This document shows, piece by piece, positions 25,390 through 32,694 of a DNA stretch of 45,532 nucleotides; positions within the stretch are counted from its first letter, which is position 1, and each line of letters begins with the position of its first letter. A model generated the notes under the pieces. The model did no database searches and was not told where the DNA came from. It saw only the letters and a program-made list of their open reading frames with translations. The translations under genes were made by a program, and so were the position numbers. This DNA is from an uncultured Eubacteriales bacterium (lineage in GTDB: Bacteria; Bacillota; Clostridia; TANB77; CAG-508): contig CASEIX010000040.1 of NCBI GenBank assembly GCA_949288095.1, forward strand, positions 1 to 45,532, in the 5' to 3' direction.

Positions 25390-26754
25390 TTATTTTAATC
25401 CAATTTTCTTCATTGCTTCGTTAATATTGCTGACACCTATTATATCTAATTTATATGTTTCTTTCAAGTCTTTTTTGTTAGATTCTGGAATAATACAACT
25501 CTTAAATCCCAATTTTTCTGCTTCTTTCAACCTTTTATCAATGACATTAATTCTTCTTACTTCTCCTGTTAAACCAACTTCTCCAATAATCACCATGTCT
25601 TTTGGTATTGGTACATTTTTGAAACTAGAAACAACTGCCATCATCATTCCTAAATCAATAGACGGTTCATTAACTCTAATACCACCTACTAAATTTAAAT
25701 AAATGTCTTGACTTCCTAACATAATCCCTGCTCTTTTTTCTAGAACGGCAATTAATAAGGCAAGTCTATTATAATCTGTTCCATTTGCTGTTCTTTTAGG
25801 AAATCCAAAAATACTTTGTGTGGTTAATGCTTGTAACTCAATTAAAATTGCTCTTGTTCCCTCTATGCTAGACACAATACAAGAACCAGCTGGATTATCT
25901 TCTCTTTCAGAAATCAAGATATCTGAAGGATTCGTAATTTCACACATGCCTTCTTCATTCATTTCAAACATACCAATTTCATTGGTTGAGCCAAATCTAT
26001 TTTTTACACCTCTAAGGACTCTATATGAGAAATACCTTTCTCCTTCTAGATATAATACTGTATCTACCATATGTTCTAAAACTCTTGGACCTGCTATATT
26101 TCCTTCTTTGGTTACATGTCCTATAATGATGGTGGTAATACCTCTCGATTTGCAAACCCTCATCACTTGTGAAGTAATTTCTCTTACTTGGCTTACACTT
26201 CCAGCAGCTGCTGAAATTTCTTCTGAATACATGGTTTGAATAGAATCAATAATGACAAGTTTGGGATTAATTTCTATAATTGCTTGATTAACAACATCAA
26301 TATCTGTTTCTCCTAAAAATAGAATATCATCATTGTTTATCCCTAATCTATCAGCTCTCATTTTAATTTGTTCTGCTGATTCTTCTCCAGAAACATATAA
26401 AACCTTTCCTTCCCCTTTTACTTTATCACATATTTGTAAAATCAAAGTAGATTTTCCAATTCCAGGTTCTCCACCAAGTAACACAAGAGATCCTTTTACA
26501 AGACCTCCACCTAATACTCTATCTAATTCTCCAAAACCTGTTGAAGTTCTTAAAGTTTCTTTTGCCTCATAAGAATTTAATTTTTGTGGCTTATTTTCAC
26601 TTTTCGCTAAATCCTTGTGGCTTCCCGCTTTTGTTTCCACTACTTTTTGTTCATAAAATGTATTCCAGCTATTGCACGCTGGACATTTTCCAAGCCATTT
26701 ACTAGATTCATTTCCACATTCACTACATACAAAAATCGTTTTACTTTTTGCCAT
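25390..26754 (-). CDS. radA: DNA repair protein RadA
   Basis: This 454-residue RecA-like helicase aids branch migration in recombination. It has an N-terminal zinc finger (CSECGNESSKWLGKCPACNSW), Walker A GGEPGIGKST, Walker B VIIDSIQT, the RadA-specific KNRFGSTNEIG motif and a C-terminal Lon-like domain (VGGIRVNEPSIDLGMMMAVV). All are intact. A strong ribosome binding site (AAAAGGAGAAAAAA) precedes the ATG. The RAYT transposase unit lies directly upstream. Confidence 0.97.
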   Translation of the reverse strand: MAKSKTIFVCSECGNESSKWLGKCPACNSWNTFYEQKVVETKAGSHKDLAKSENKPQKLNSYEAKETLRTSTGFGELDRVLGGGLVKGSLVLLGGEPGIGKSTLILQICDKVKGEGKVLYVSGEESAEQIKMRADRLGINNDDILFLGETDIDVVNQAIIEINPKLVIIDSIQTMYSEEISAAAGSVSQVREITSQVMRVCKSRGITTIIIGHVTKEGNIAGPRVLEHMVDTVLYLEGERYFSYRVLRGVKNRFGSTNEIGMFEMNEEGMCEITNPSDILISEREDNPAGSCIVSSIEGTRAILIELQALTTQSIFGFPKRTANGTDYNRLALLIAVLEKRAGIMLGSQDIYLNLVGGIRVNEPSIDLGMMMAVVSSFKNVPIPKDMVIIGEVGLTGEVRRINVIDKRLKEAEKLGFKSCIIPESNKKDLKETYKLDIIGVSNINEAMKKIGLK

Positions 26755-26777
26755 TTTTTTCTCCTTTTATCCATTTG

Positions 26778-26811
26778 GGTCCATTGGGGACGTTTCTTTT
26801 TGGACATTTTT
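26778..26811 (-). repeat. REP-like dispersed repeat, copy 3 (inverted), left end of the RAYT unit
   Basis: Read on the minus strand it begins AAAAATGTCCAAAAAGAAAC and continues GTCCCCAATGGACC. It lies between the RAYT stop codon and the radA start. It matches the copy at 27753-27787 over about 28 bases, in opposite orientation. Confidence 0.9.
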
Positions 26812-26838
26812 ATTAATCTTTTTCTCAATCTCTCATTT

Positions 26839-27627
26839 CTACTTTTTAGAATTTTTAATTTTCATAACTCTTTCAATTATTTTTCTATTAACTCCTAATA
26901 TTCTTGAAAGTTGTGATTTTGATGTTCCCTTTATATTTTTTAATTGATATATCTTTTCATCTCTTACTTTTTTATTATATGTACGAATTTCCCTTACATC
27001 TTTAATGTTTAGTACTTCCTGTATTTTTTTCTTTATTTGTTCATCTGTTAATTTATCAATGATTTCATATTCTACTTCTTCATTTATTGTTTTTTTCTCA
27101 TAACTGTGAAAAATAATAAAATTTTCTATTGCTTCTTTTTGTGTTGGACCAAACATTGGCAAAATCCATTCTCTATTTATAATTTTTTCACCATAAATAA
27201 ATTCAAGATAACTACTCCATTTATATTGTTCTATAGTTGAAATTCCAGCTTTTAATGGATTTTGATGGATATATCTACATAAACGGCACATATATTCTTT
27301 TGTTTCAACATTTTTACTTAAAAATCTATTTTGAAATAAATGACCTTGTTTATCATACTTTTTTGAAAAATAACTTGAATATGATATTGCTATACTTTGC
27401 ATTATTTTAGAAATTTGGTTATTTTTATCATAAATAACTAAATGTACATGATTGGTCATTAGACAATATGCATATATTTTATATTGATATTTTTCCTTTG
27501 ACATTTTCATTGTTTTTAGAAATTTTTTATAATCTTGTTCATCATAAAATATATCTTGCCTATCATTTCCTCTTAAAATAATATGATATACTTTTGTATT
27601 ACTAATTTTTCTTGCTACACGGGGCAT
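26839..27627 (-). CDS. REP-associated tyrosine transposase (RAYT, IS200-like Y1 family)
   Basis: The 262-residue protein starts PRVARKISNTKVYHIILRGN, shows the HUH motif in YCLMTNHVHLVIY, and the candidate catalytic Tyr in YMCRLCRYIHQNPLKAG. The C-terminal 80 residues form a helical extension with a helix-turn-helix (KSQLSRILGVNRKIIERVMK), common in RAYTs. Y1 HUH enzymes nick single-stranded DNA through a phosphotyrosine link. The second Met (27627) is preferred because AGGAG is too close to the first at 27633. All motifs appear intact, so the enzyme may be active. Confidence 0.93.
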   Translation of the reverse strand: MPRVARKISNTKVYHIILRGNDRQDIFYDEQDYKKFLKTMKMSKEKYQYKIYAYCLMTNHVHLVIYDKNNQISKIMQSIAISYSSYFSKKYDKQGHLFQNRFLSKNVETKEYMCRLCRYIHQNPLKAGISTIEQYKWSSYLEFIYGEKIINREWILPMFGPTQKEAIENFIIFHSYEKKTINEEVEYEIIDKLTDEQIKKKIQEVLNIKDVREIRTYNKKVRDEKIYQLKNIKGTSKSQLSRILGVNRKIIERVMKIKNSKK

Positions 27628-27668
27628 ATACATCTCTCCTTACATTATTTTTATGCCCCTAAAACAAA

Positions 27669-27707
27669 AAAAGTATAGCATATTTCTCTATTTTTTGCTA
27701 TACTTTT
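27669..27707. terminator. Hairpin terminator
   Basis: AAAAGTATAGCA and TGCTATACTTTT enclose about 15 bases. T-runs follow in both directions (TTTTTTTGTTTT on the minus strand). It ends transcripts of the 103-aa gene before the RAYT gene. Confidence 0.8.
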
Positions 27708-27752
27708 CTTTTAATTTTTAAATAGATATTCTAAAAACATTTCTATTTAAAC

Positions 27753-27787
27753 AAAATGTCCAAAAAGAAACGTCCCCAATTGCCCTT
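27753..27787 (+). repeat. REP-like dispersed repeat, copy 4, right end of the RAYT unit
   Basis: AAAATGTCCAAA, A, AGAAACGTCCCCAATTG, then CCC. It begins 3 bases past the stop codon of the 103-aa gene and is the inverted mate of the copy at 26778. Confidence 0.9.
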
Positions 27788-27789
27788 TT

Positions 27790-28101
27790 TTATACTTCTG
27801 TTTTCTTTTTTCCAAATGTAATTTCTTGGAATAAGAAATCATGTACTTTCTCCCATGTAACTTCTTGATGTAAGAATTCATTTATTTCATTTTCTACTTT
27901 TTGTTGATATGGAGTTAATTCTACTTTTATTTCTTTATTCCAATCAACTTCTTGGAACCAGAATGCTTTGAATTTTGTCCAGAATCCTTGTTTTACTGGT
28001 AAATTTTTTTCATTTGAAGCTTGTACTTGTCCGTTATTACCATTTTCATTATTAAATTCTACTCCACCCAATACATTGTTTTCTTCTCTTATATCTGCCA
28101 T
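27790..28101 (-). CDS. Small protein with three QE[VI]x[WF] repeats
   Basis: I do not recognise this 103-residue protein. After a polar, Asn-rich N-terminus (residues 1-35) it carries three copies of an aromatic motif: FWFQEVDW, FLHQEVTW and FLFQEITF. They are separated by helical stretches (KVELTPYQQKVENEINE and EKVHDF). A good ribosome binding site (AAAGGAGGAAATTAA) supports expression. Short regular repeats with alternating aromatic and acidic residues suggest a binding or self-assembly role; this is inference. It sits alone between mtaB and the RAYT unit. Confidence 0.7.
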   Translation of the reverse strand: MADIREENNVLGGVEFNNENGNNGQVQASNEKNLPVKQGFWTKFKAFWFQEVDWNKEIKVELTPYQQKVENEINEFLHQEVTWEKVHDFLFQEITFGKKKTEV

Positions 28102-28286
28102 TTAATTTCCTCCTTTGTAGCTTATTATACCTTACTATATTATTTATACTATATCTTTTGTTATTTATCAATACTTTTTTACTTCTTTTTTTATTAAATA
28201 TTCATTACAAAACAATTACAGTTTTGTTACATCTTTCCATTTTTTGAATTTTTAGGAATTTCTTTAAAGTTGCCTTATTTATCAAT

Positions 28287-29576
28287 TTAGTCTACAATAA
28301 TATATTCCTCTTCTGCACCTATACATTTTAATGTTACTATTTTGTTTTCCATGTTTTTCTCCGTTTGATAATGTGCTAATATGTAATTTTTGGTATGCCC
28401 TTGCCATACACCATGTTTTTCCTCTTCAAATAGAACTTCTACTTCTTTTCCTATGTACTTTTTATTATATGCCTTTTCATTTTTGTTTGATAATTCAATC
28501 AATCTTCTACTTCTTTCTTCTTTTTGATTTCCATCAATTTGATTTGGCATTACTGCTGCTTTTGTTCCTTTTCTTGGTGAATATTTAAATACATGCATTT
28601 TATAGAAATTTATTTTTTGTAGAAAAGTATATGTTTTTTCAAATTCTTCTTCATTTTCTCCTGGAAATCCTACGATAATGTCTGTTGTTAAGATAGCGTC
28701 TTCAAATGCCTTTCGTAACAGCTCTGTTATCTCTTTAAATTGTTCTGTCGTATATCTTCTATTCATTCTTTTTAATGTTTCGTCACAACCACTTTGCAAT
28801 GATAAATGAAATTGATGACATATTTTAGACAATTTTTTTAATCTATCCACAAATTCTCCGGTTATTAACAGAGGTTCTATAGAACCTAGTCTTATTCTTT
28901 CAATCCCCTCTATTTCATTCATTTCCTCTAATAAATCAATTAATCGATATTCTTTCTTAAAATCTTTCCCATATGAAGCAATATGAATTCCTGTGATAAC
29001 CACTTCTTTTATGCCTTCTTTTGCAATTTTTTGAATTTCAGATAAAATATGTTCTGGCTTTCTACTTCTTACTCTTCCTCGTGCATATGGGATAATACAA
29101 TAAGAACAAAAACGATCACATCCATCTTGAATTTTGATAACTGCTCTTGTCTTTTCTGTAAATGTAATATCACCAAATTCTATAAACTCTCTTTGGTTCA
29201 TAACATCTTCTGTTTGTACTTCTGGAATATTACTTTCTATATATTTTTCAACATGTTCTACAATATCTTTTTTCTCATTATTTCCTAATACTAAGTTAAT
29301 TTCTTCAATCTTTTCTAATTCTTCCTTTGCTACTTGTGCATAACAACCACAAGCAACAACAATTGCCTCTTTATTTAATTCTTTTACTCTTCTTAACATT
29401 TGTCTAGATTTTCTATCTGACATATTGGTTACTGTACAAGTATTCACAATATAAATCTCTGCTTTTTCTGTATGTTCTACAACTTTATATCCTCTTTCTA
29501 TAAATTGCTGTGTCATGGCATTTGTTTCATATTGATTGACTTTACATCCCAATGTAATAAATGCTACTGTTTTCAT
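28287..29576 (-). CDS. mtaB: tRNA t6A37 methylthiotransferase MtaB
   Basis: MtaB converts t6A37 to ms2t6A on lysine tRNA. The protein of about 429 residues has an N-terminal UPF0004 domain with cluster cysteines in TLGCKVNQYE, VNTCTV and VACGCYAQ. The radical SAM motif CDRFCSYCIIPYARG follows, and a C-terminal TRAM domain (EVEVLFEEEKHGVWQGHTKN). AAGGAG sits 7 bases before the ATG at 29576, so the upstream ATG at 29594 is not used. Its substrate modification is made by TsaD, encoded at 11883. Confidence 0.94.
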   Translation of the reverse strand: MKTVAFITLGCKVNQYETNAMTQQFIERGYKVVEHTEKAEIYIVNTCTVTNMSDRKSRQMLRRVKELNKEAIVVACGCYAQVAKEELEKIEEINLVLGNNEKKDIVEHVEKYIESNIPEVQTEDVMNQREFIEFGDITFTEKTRAVIKIQDGCDRFCSYCIIPYARGRVRSRKPEHILSEIQKIAKEGIKEVVITGIHIASYGKDFKKEYRLIDLLEEMNEIEGIERIRLGSIEPLLITGEFVDRLKKLSKICHQFHLSLQSGCDETLKRMNRRYTTEQFKEITELLRKAFEDAILTTDIIVGFPGENEEEFEKTYTFLQKINFYKMHVFKYSPRKGTKAAVMPNQIDGNQKEERSRRLIELSNKNEKAYNKKYIGKEVEVLFEEEKHGVWQGHTKNYILAHYQTEKNMENKIVTLKCIGAEEEYIIVD

Positions 29577-29622
29577 TTTTCTCTCCTTTTTCAAAAGCTC
29601 TATCTATTATGACATATTTTTA

Positions 29623-29661
29623 AAGAGAAAACAACTTTTAATTTTCAAATTGTTTTCTCTT
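29623..29661 (-). terminator. Terminator of mreB
   Basis: AAGAGAAAACAA and TTGTTTTCTCTT form a 12-bp stem with a 15-base loop, followed in the minus direction by TAAAAATAT. Confidence 0.75.
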
Positions 29662-29714
29662 CCTTTTGATTTCATGATTTTCACATTTCTAACTCTTAAA
29701 AATGCTATTTAGCA

Positions 29715-30731
29715 TTATCTAGATGATTTTCCTTCTAGCACATCTAAATTATCCAATGCTTTTCCTGTTCCTAATGCCACACATGATACTGTATCTTGTG
29801 CAATCATAACATTAATTCCAGTTTTTTCTTGTAATAACTTATCTAGTCCATCTACTAAACAACCTCCACCAGTCATATAAATTCCTTTATCACTGATATC
29901 TGCTGACAATTCTGGTGGTGTTCTTTCTAACACAGAATGAACAGCATCCACAATCATCATTGCAGGTTCTATTAAAGCTTCTAACATTTCACTTGAATGA
30001 ACTGTTAATGTTTTTGGAAGTCCTGTTACTAAATCTCTTCCTCTTATATCCATTTCTGTATCTTGTATTTTAGGATATACACAACCAATATTTACTTTTA
30101 AATCCTCAGCTGTTCTTTCTCCTATCATGATATTATGTTTTTTCTTAATATATTTTACAATATATTCATCAAATTTATCACCAGCAACTTTCAAAGATGT
30201 ATTAACTACTGAGCCACCTAATGATATAACGGCAATATCTGTTGTTCCTCCACCAATATCTACTACCATATTTCCACATGGTTTTGATATATCAATTCCA
30301 GCACCGATTGCTGCTGCAATTGGTTCTTCTATTAAATATACTTTTCTTGCACCTGCTTGTGTTGCTGCGTCTATAACTGCTTTTTTCTCTACTTCAGTTA
30401 CCTGTGAAGGGATACAAATCATAATTCTTGGTGCAAAAATAAATTTACCACAAACTTTATTAATAAAATGTTTTAACATTTTTTCTGTGACTGTATAATC
30501 TGATATAACACCATCTCTCAATGGTCTTGTTGCAACAATATTTCCAGGAGTTCTGCCCAACATTCTTCTAGCCTCTTGTCCTACTGCTAAAACTTCTCCT
30601 GTAATATTGTCAACAGCAACAACAGAAGGTTCTCTCAATACAATTCCCTTCCCTTTTACATATACAATTACAGTTGCAGTTCCTAAATCTATTCCTACAT
30701 CTTGCCCAAAACCAAATTTAAACATTTGCAT
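29715..30731 (-). CDS. mreB: MreB/Mbl rod-shape actin homologue
   Basis: MreB filaments move along the membrane and guide cell-wall synthesis. The 338-residue protein has the actin phosphate loops GIDLGTATVIVYVKGKG and VVDIGGGTTDIAVISLGG, the adenosine motif MTGGGCLVDGL and the MreB-typical PLRDGVISDYTVTEKML. Whether it is MreB or Mbl cannot be told by eye. No mreC or mreD follows, so this is a stand-alone copy, which favours an Mbl- or MreBH-like role. The start may be 30731 or the in-frame ATG at 30725. A promoter is visible at 30771-30799. Confidence 0.93.
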   Translation of the reverse strand: MQMFKFGFGQDVGIDLGTATVIVYVKGKGIVLREPSVVAVDNITGEVLAVGQEARRMLGRTPGNIVATRPLRDGVISDYTVTEKMLKHFINKVCGKFIFAPRIMICIPSQVTEVEKKAVIDAATQAGARKVYLIEEPIAAAIGAGIDISKPCGNMVVDIGGGTTDIAVISLGGSVVNTSLKVAGDKFDEYIVKYIKKKHNIMIGERTAEDLKVNIGCVYPKIQDTEMDIRGRDLVTGLPKTLTVHSSEMLEALIEPAMMIVDAVHSVLERTPPELSADISDKGIYMTGGGCLVDGLDKLLQEKTGINVMIAQDTVSCVALGTGKALDNLDVLEGKSSR

Positions 30732-30770
30732 ATCTTCCCTTCTTTTATTTTTTATTACAAATTCGTTACA

Positions 30771-30799
30771 ATTATATTACAATATTGTTATTTTTTCAA
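30771..30799 (-). promoter_or_regulatory. Promoter of mreB
   Basis: TTGAAA and a perfect TATAAT are separated by 17 bases in minus orientation, about 40 bases upstream of the start codon. Confidence 0.8.
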
Positions 30800-30836
30800 C
30801 CATTTTTTGTAAAAAAGGTCTTCTCTTTTTTCTATT

Positions 30837-31418
30837 TTATAGATTTATATACTTTTTTATCACATCATATACCTTATGTGTTGGTAATCCAAGAGCTGAT
30901 GTATAGTTTCCCTCTATTTTTTCTACATGCACACAAAATTCATTTTGAATTCCATATGCAGCTGCCTTGTCCATGGCATTTCCTGTATCTAACCATGTTT
31001 CAATTTCTTCATCTGATATATCTTTTAAATATACTTTTACTGCATCATATGTTTTATATTCTTTGAATATGCCATTTTCTTCTATTAAAATACTTAATCC
31101 TGTTATAATTTCATGAACTTTGTCTCCTGTAATTAATTCTTTTATCATTTCTTTTGCATGTTTTCTATTTTTTGGTTTTCCATATATTTTTCCATTTTTT
31201 GTAACAATGGTATCAGAACCAATGACAATTCTATCACCTTCAGTCCTGTCATATACATTTTTTGCCTTTGTATAAGCAATTTGTGTCACTTGTTCTTCTA
31301 CGGATAATTTATCATTTAAAATTTCTTCTTGATTGCTCACTATAACTTCAAATTTAGGAACAATTAATGCTAGTAGTTCTTTTCTTCTTGGAGATTGAGA
31401 TGCTAATATAATTTTCAT
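30837..31418 (-). CDS. maf: Maf-family nucleotide pyrophosphatase
   Basis: The 193-residue protein starts MKIILASQSPRRKELLALIV, the Maf signature loop, and has GSDTIVTKNGKIYGKP with the catalytic acidic residue. It ends YTSALGLPTHKVYDVIKKYI. Maf proteins hydrolyse dTTP, UTP and modified nucleotides, preventing their incorporation. Its ATG overlaps the stop of the signal peptidase gene by four bases (ATGA), so the two are translationally coupled, an unusual pair. Confidence 0.95.
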   Translation of the reverse strand: MKIILASQSPRRKELLALIVPKFEVIVSNQEEILNDKLSVEEQVTQIAYTKAKNVYDRTEGDRIVIGSDTIVTKNGKIYGKPKNRKHAKEMIKELITGDKVHEIITGLSILIEENGIFKEYKTYDAVKVYLKDISDEEIETWLDTGNAMDKAAAYGIQNEFCVHVEKIEGNYTSALGLPTHKVYDVIKKYINL

Positions 31419-31903
31419 TTTTCTTCCCCCTTTATTGCGTTTCTTCTATTTCGTAATTGTTGTATCATAAAAAATATACAAATTAGAACAATTAAAATCA
31501 CAATAATTACTTTTTTCCAAAAATGAATATTTGGTATGACAAAAATCACTTTTCCAATAACAACATCTTTTGTTATTGGATCATCTTGTACATTATTGGC
31601 ATCACCTTTTGTGATCAATGTATTCTCTTCCATTTTTATTAATCGATGTGTAATTAAACTTTCTTCTTTTTTATATACAATAATATCCTCTTCTTTTATA
31701 TCTGAAGTTAGCTGAACAATAACACCATCACCGATTTCAAGTGTTCCTGACATACTTCCTGTAACTACTTCTAAAATTGTATAACCAAATAGATTGGTAT
31801 ATTTCTCCCCAGTTATTTTCCTTTGTAAAATACTATATAATAGCAATATTATAATGACAAATATCATCACATATATTACAATATTTAAAATTTTTTTTGC
31901 CAT
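31415..31903 (-). CDS. SipW-type signal peptidase I
   Basis: This 162-residue protein has an N-terminal and a C-terminal membrane helix, a topology typical of the ER/archaeal-like SipW branch. The catalytic Ser is in VVTGSMSGTLEIGDG. The second catalytic residue is His in EESLITHRLIKME, replacing the usual bacterial Lys, which marks the SipW branch. GDANNVQDDPIT is the third conserved box. In Bacillus SipW processes TasA and TapA. Here the TasA-like proteins at 17835-19920 are the obvious candidates, although they are 11 kb away. Translation is coupled to maf. Confidence 0.93.
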   Translation of the reverse strand: MAKKILNIVIYVMIFVIIILLLYSILQRKITGEKYTNLFGYTILEVVTGSMSGTLEIGDGVIVQLTSDIKEEDIIVYKKEESLITHRLIKMEENTLITKGDANNVQDDPITKDVVIGKVIFVIPNIHFWKKVIIVILIVLICIFFMIQQLRNRRNAIKGEEK

Positions 31904-31952
31904 GTATTCTCCTATTTGTTTTATTTTCTTTTAAAATTCTTTCAACTCTTTC

Positions 31953-31990
31953 AAAATGTCCAAACAGAAACGTCCCCAATTGTCCAAAAT
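31953..31990 (+). repeat. REP-like dispersed repeat, copy 5
   Basis: AAAATGTCCAAA, C, AGAAACGTCCCCAATTG, then TCCAAAATTG. It ends 8 bases before the stop codon of the lytic transglycosylase (read on the minus strand it directly follows the stop). Confidence 0.9.
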
Positions 31991-31997
31991 TGTCTCA

Positions 31998-32567
31998 TTA
32001 TCCATATAACTCATTATATACACCATAGTCTCTTAATATCTTTCTCACATAATTATTGGTCTCTTTATATGGTATATTTTCAATATCTGAACCATCTGCT
32101 TGTATAATTTGTTTATCTATCCAATTATTCACAGTTCCAATCCCTGCATTATATGCTGCTAATGCTACTTCTATATTTCCATATTGTGTTAATAATGTTG
32201 AAAGATATTTTGTTCCAATATTGATATTATTATCAATATCTAATAATTCTTCTGTTATATTTTCTGTATCAATATCTATCTGATTTCTATTAGCAACATC
32301 TATAGCTGTTTCCTCTACAATTTGCATTAGTCCAATGGCTTCTCTATTAGAAACTGCTTGACTGTCAAAATTGCTTTCTGCTTTTATCACAGCATATATT
32401 AAATTTTCCTCTACGTCATATTCTTCTGCATAAACTGATATAATTTCACTATATGTTTTAGGGTATAGTATTTTTAATAATTTATCTTTAAACAGAACGA
32501 ATAGTATGACTACTATGATTATCATAATAGCCGTACCAATTACAATTTTATATTTGTTTTTCAACAA
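31998..32567 (-). CDS. Membrane-anchored lytic transglycosylase (SLT domain)
   Basis: This 189-residue protein has an N-terminal membrane helix (IVIGTAIMIIIVVILFVLF) and one SLT domain. The catalytic Glu lies in IYAVIKAESNFDSQA, followed by REAIGLMQI, the GTKYL segment and ALAAYNAGIGTVNNW. Such enzymes cleave the glycan backbone of peptidoglycan to 1,6-anhydro products. The start is a TTG (one of two adjacent) with GGAGAGG upstream. SLT genes beside polA are common in Clostridia. Confidence 0.92.
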   Translation of the reverse strand: MLKNKYKIVIGTAIMIIIVVILFVLFKDKLLKILYPKTYSEIISVYAEEYDVEENLIYAVIKAESNFDSQAVSNREAIGLMQIVEETAIDVANRNQIDIDTENITEELLDIDNNINIGTKYLSTLLTQYGNIEVALAAYNAGIGTVNNWIDKQIIQADGSDIENIPYKETNNYVRKILRDYGVYNELYG

Positions 32568-32694
32568 AGTTTCCTCTCCTTTTCAATTTTAAAACTCCCT
32601 AATATTTCCATTCATTTTTTAGCAATCAATCAATATTATTATTTTTGAATTCATCGACGAATGTGACGTGAAATGGACGTAAAAATTCTTAATT

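Larger units (their letters stand above)
26778..27787 (-). mobile_element. Candidate RAYT transposon unit bounded by inverted REP copies
   Basis: The unit comprises the inverted REP copy at 26778-26811, the transposase gene at 26839-27627, a hairpin at 27669-27707 and the forward REP copy at 27753-27787. Total length is about 1.0 kb. In known REP/RAYT systems an HUH transposase acts on REP hairpins and is itself flanked by them. The arrangement here fits, but mobility is inferred. Confidence 0.7.

Noticed and set aside
28102..28286. A terminator in the mtaB downstream gap (CAAAAC/GTTTTG)
   Set aside because: The stem is only 6 bp and is not followed by a T-run in the minus direction.
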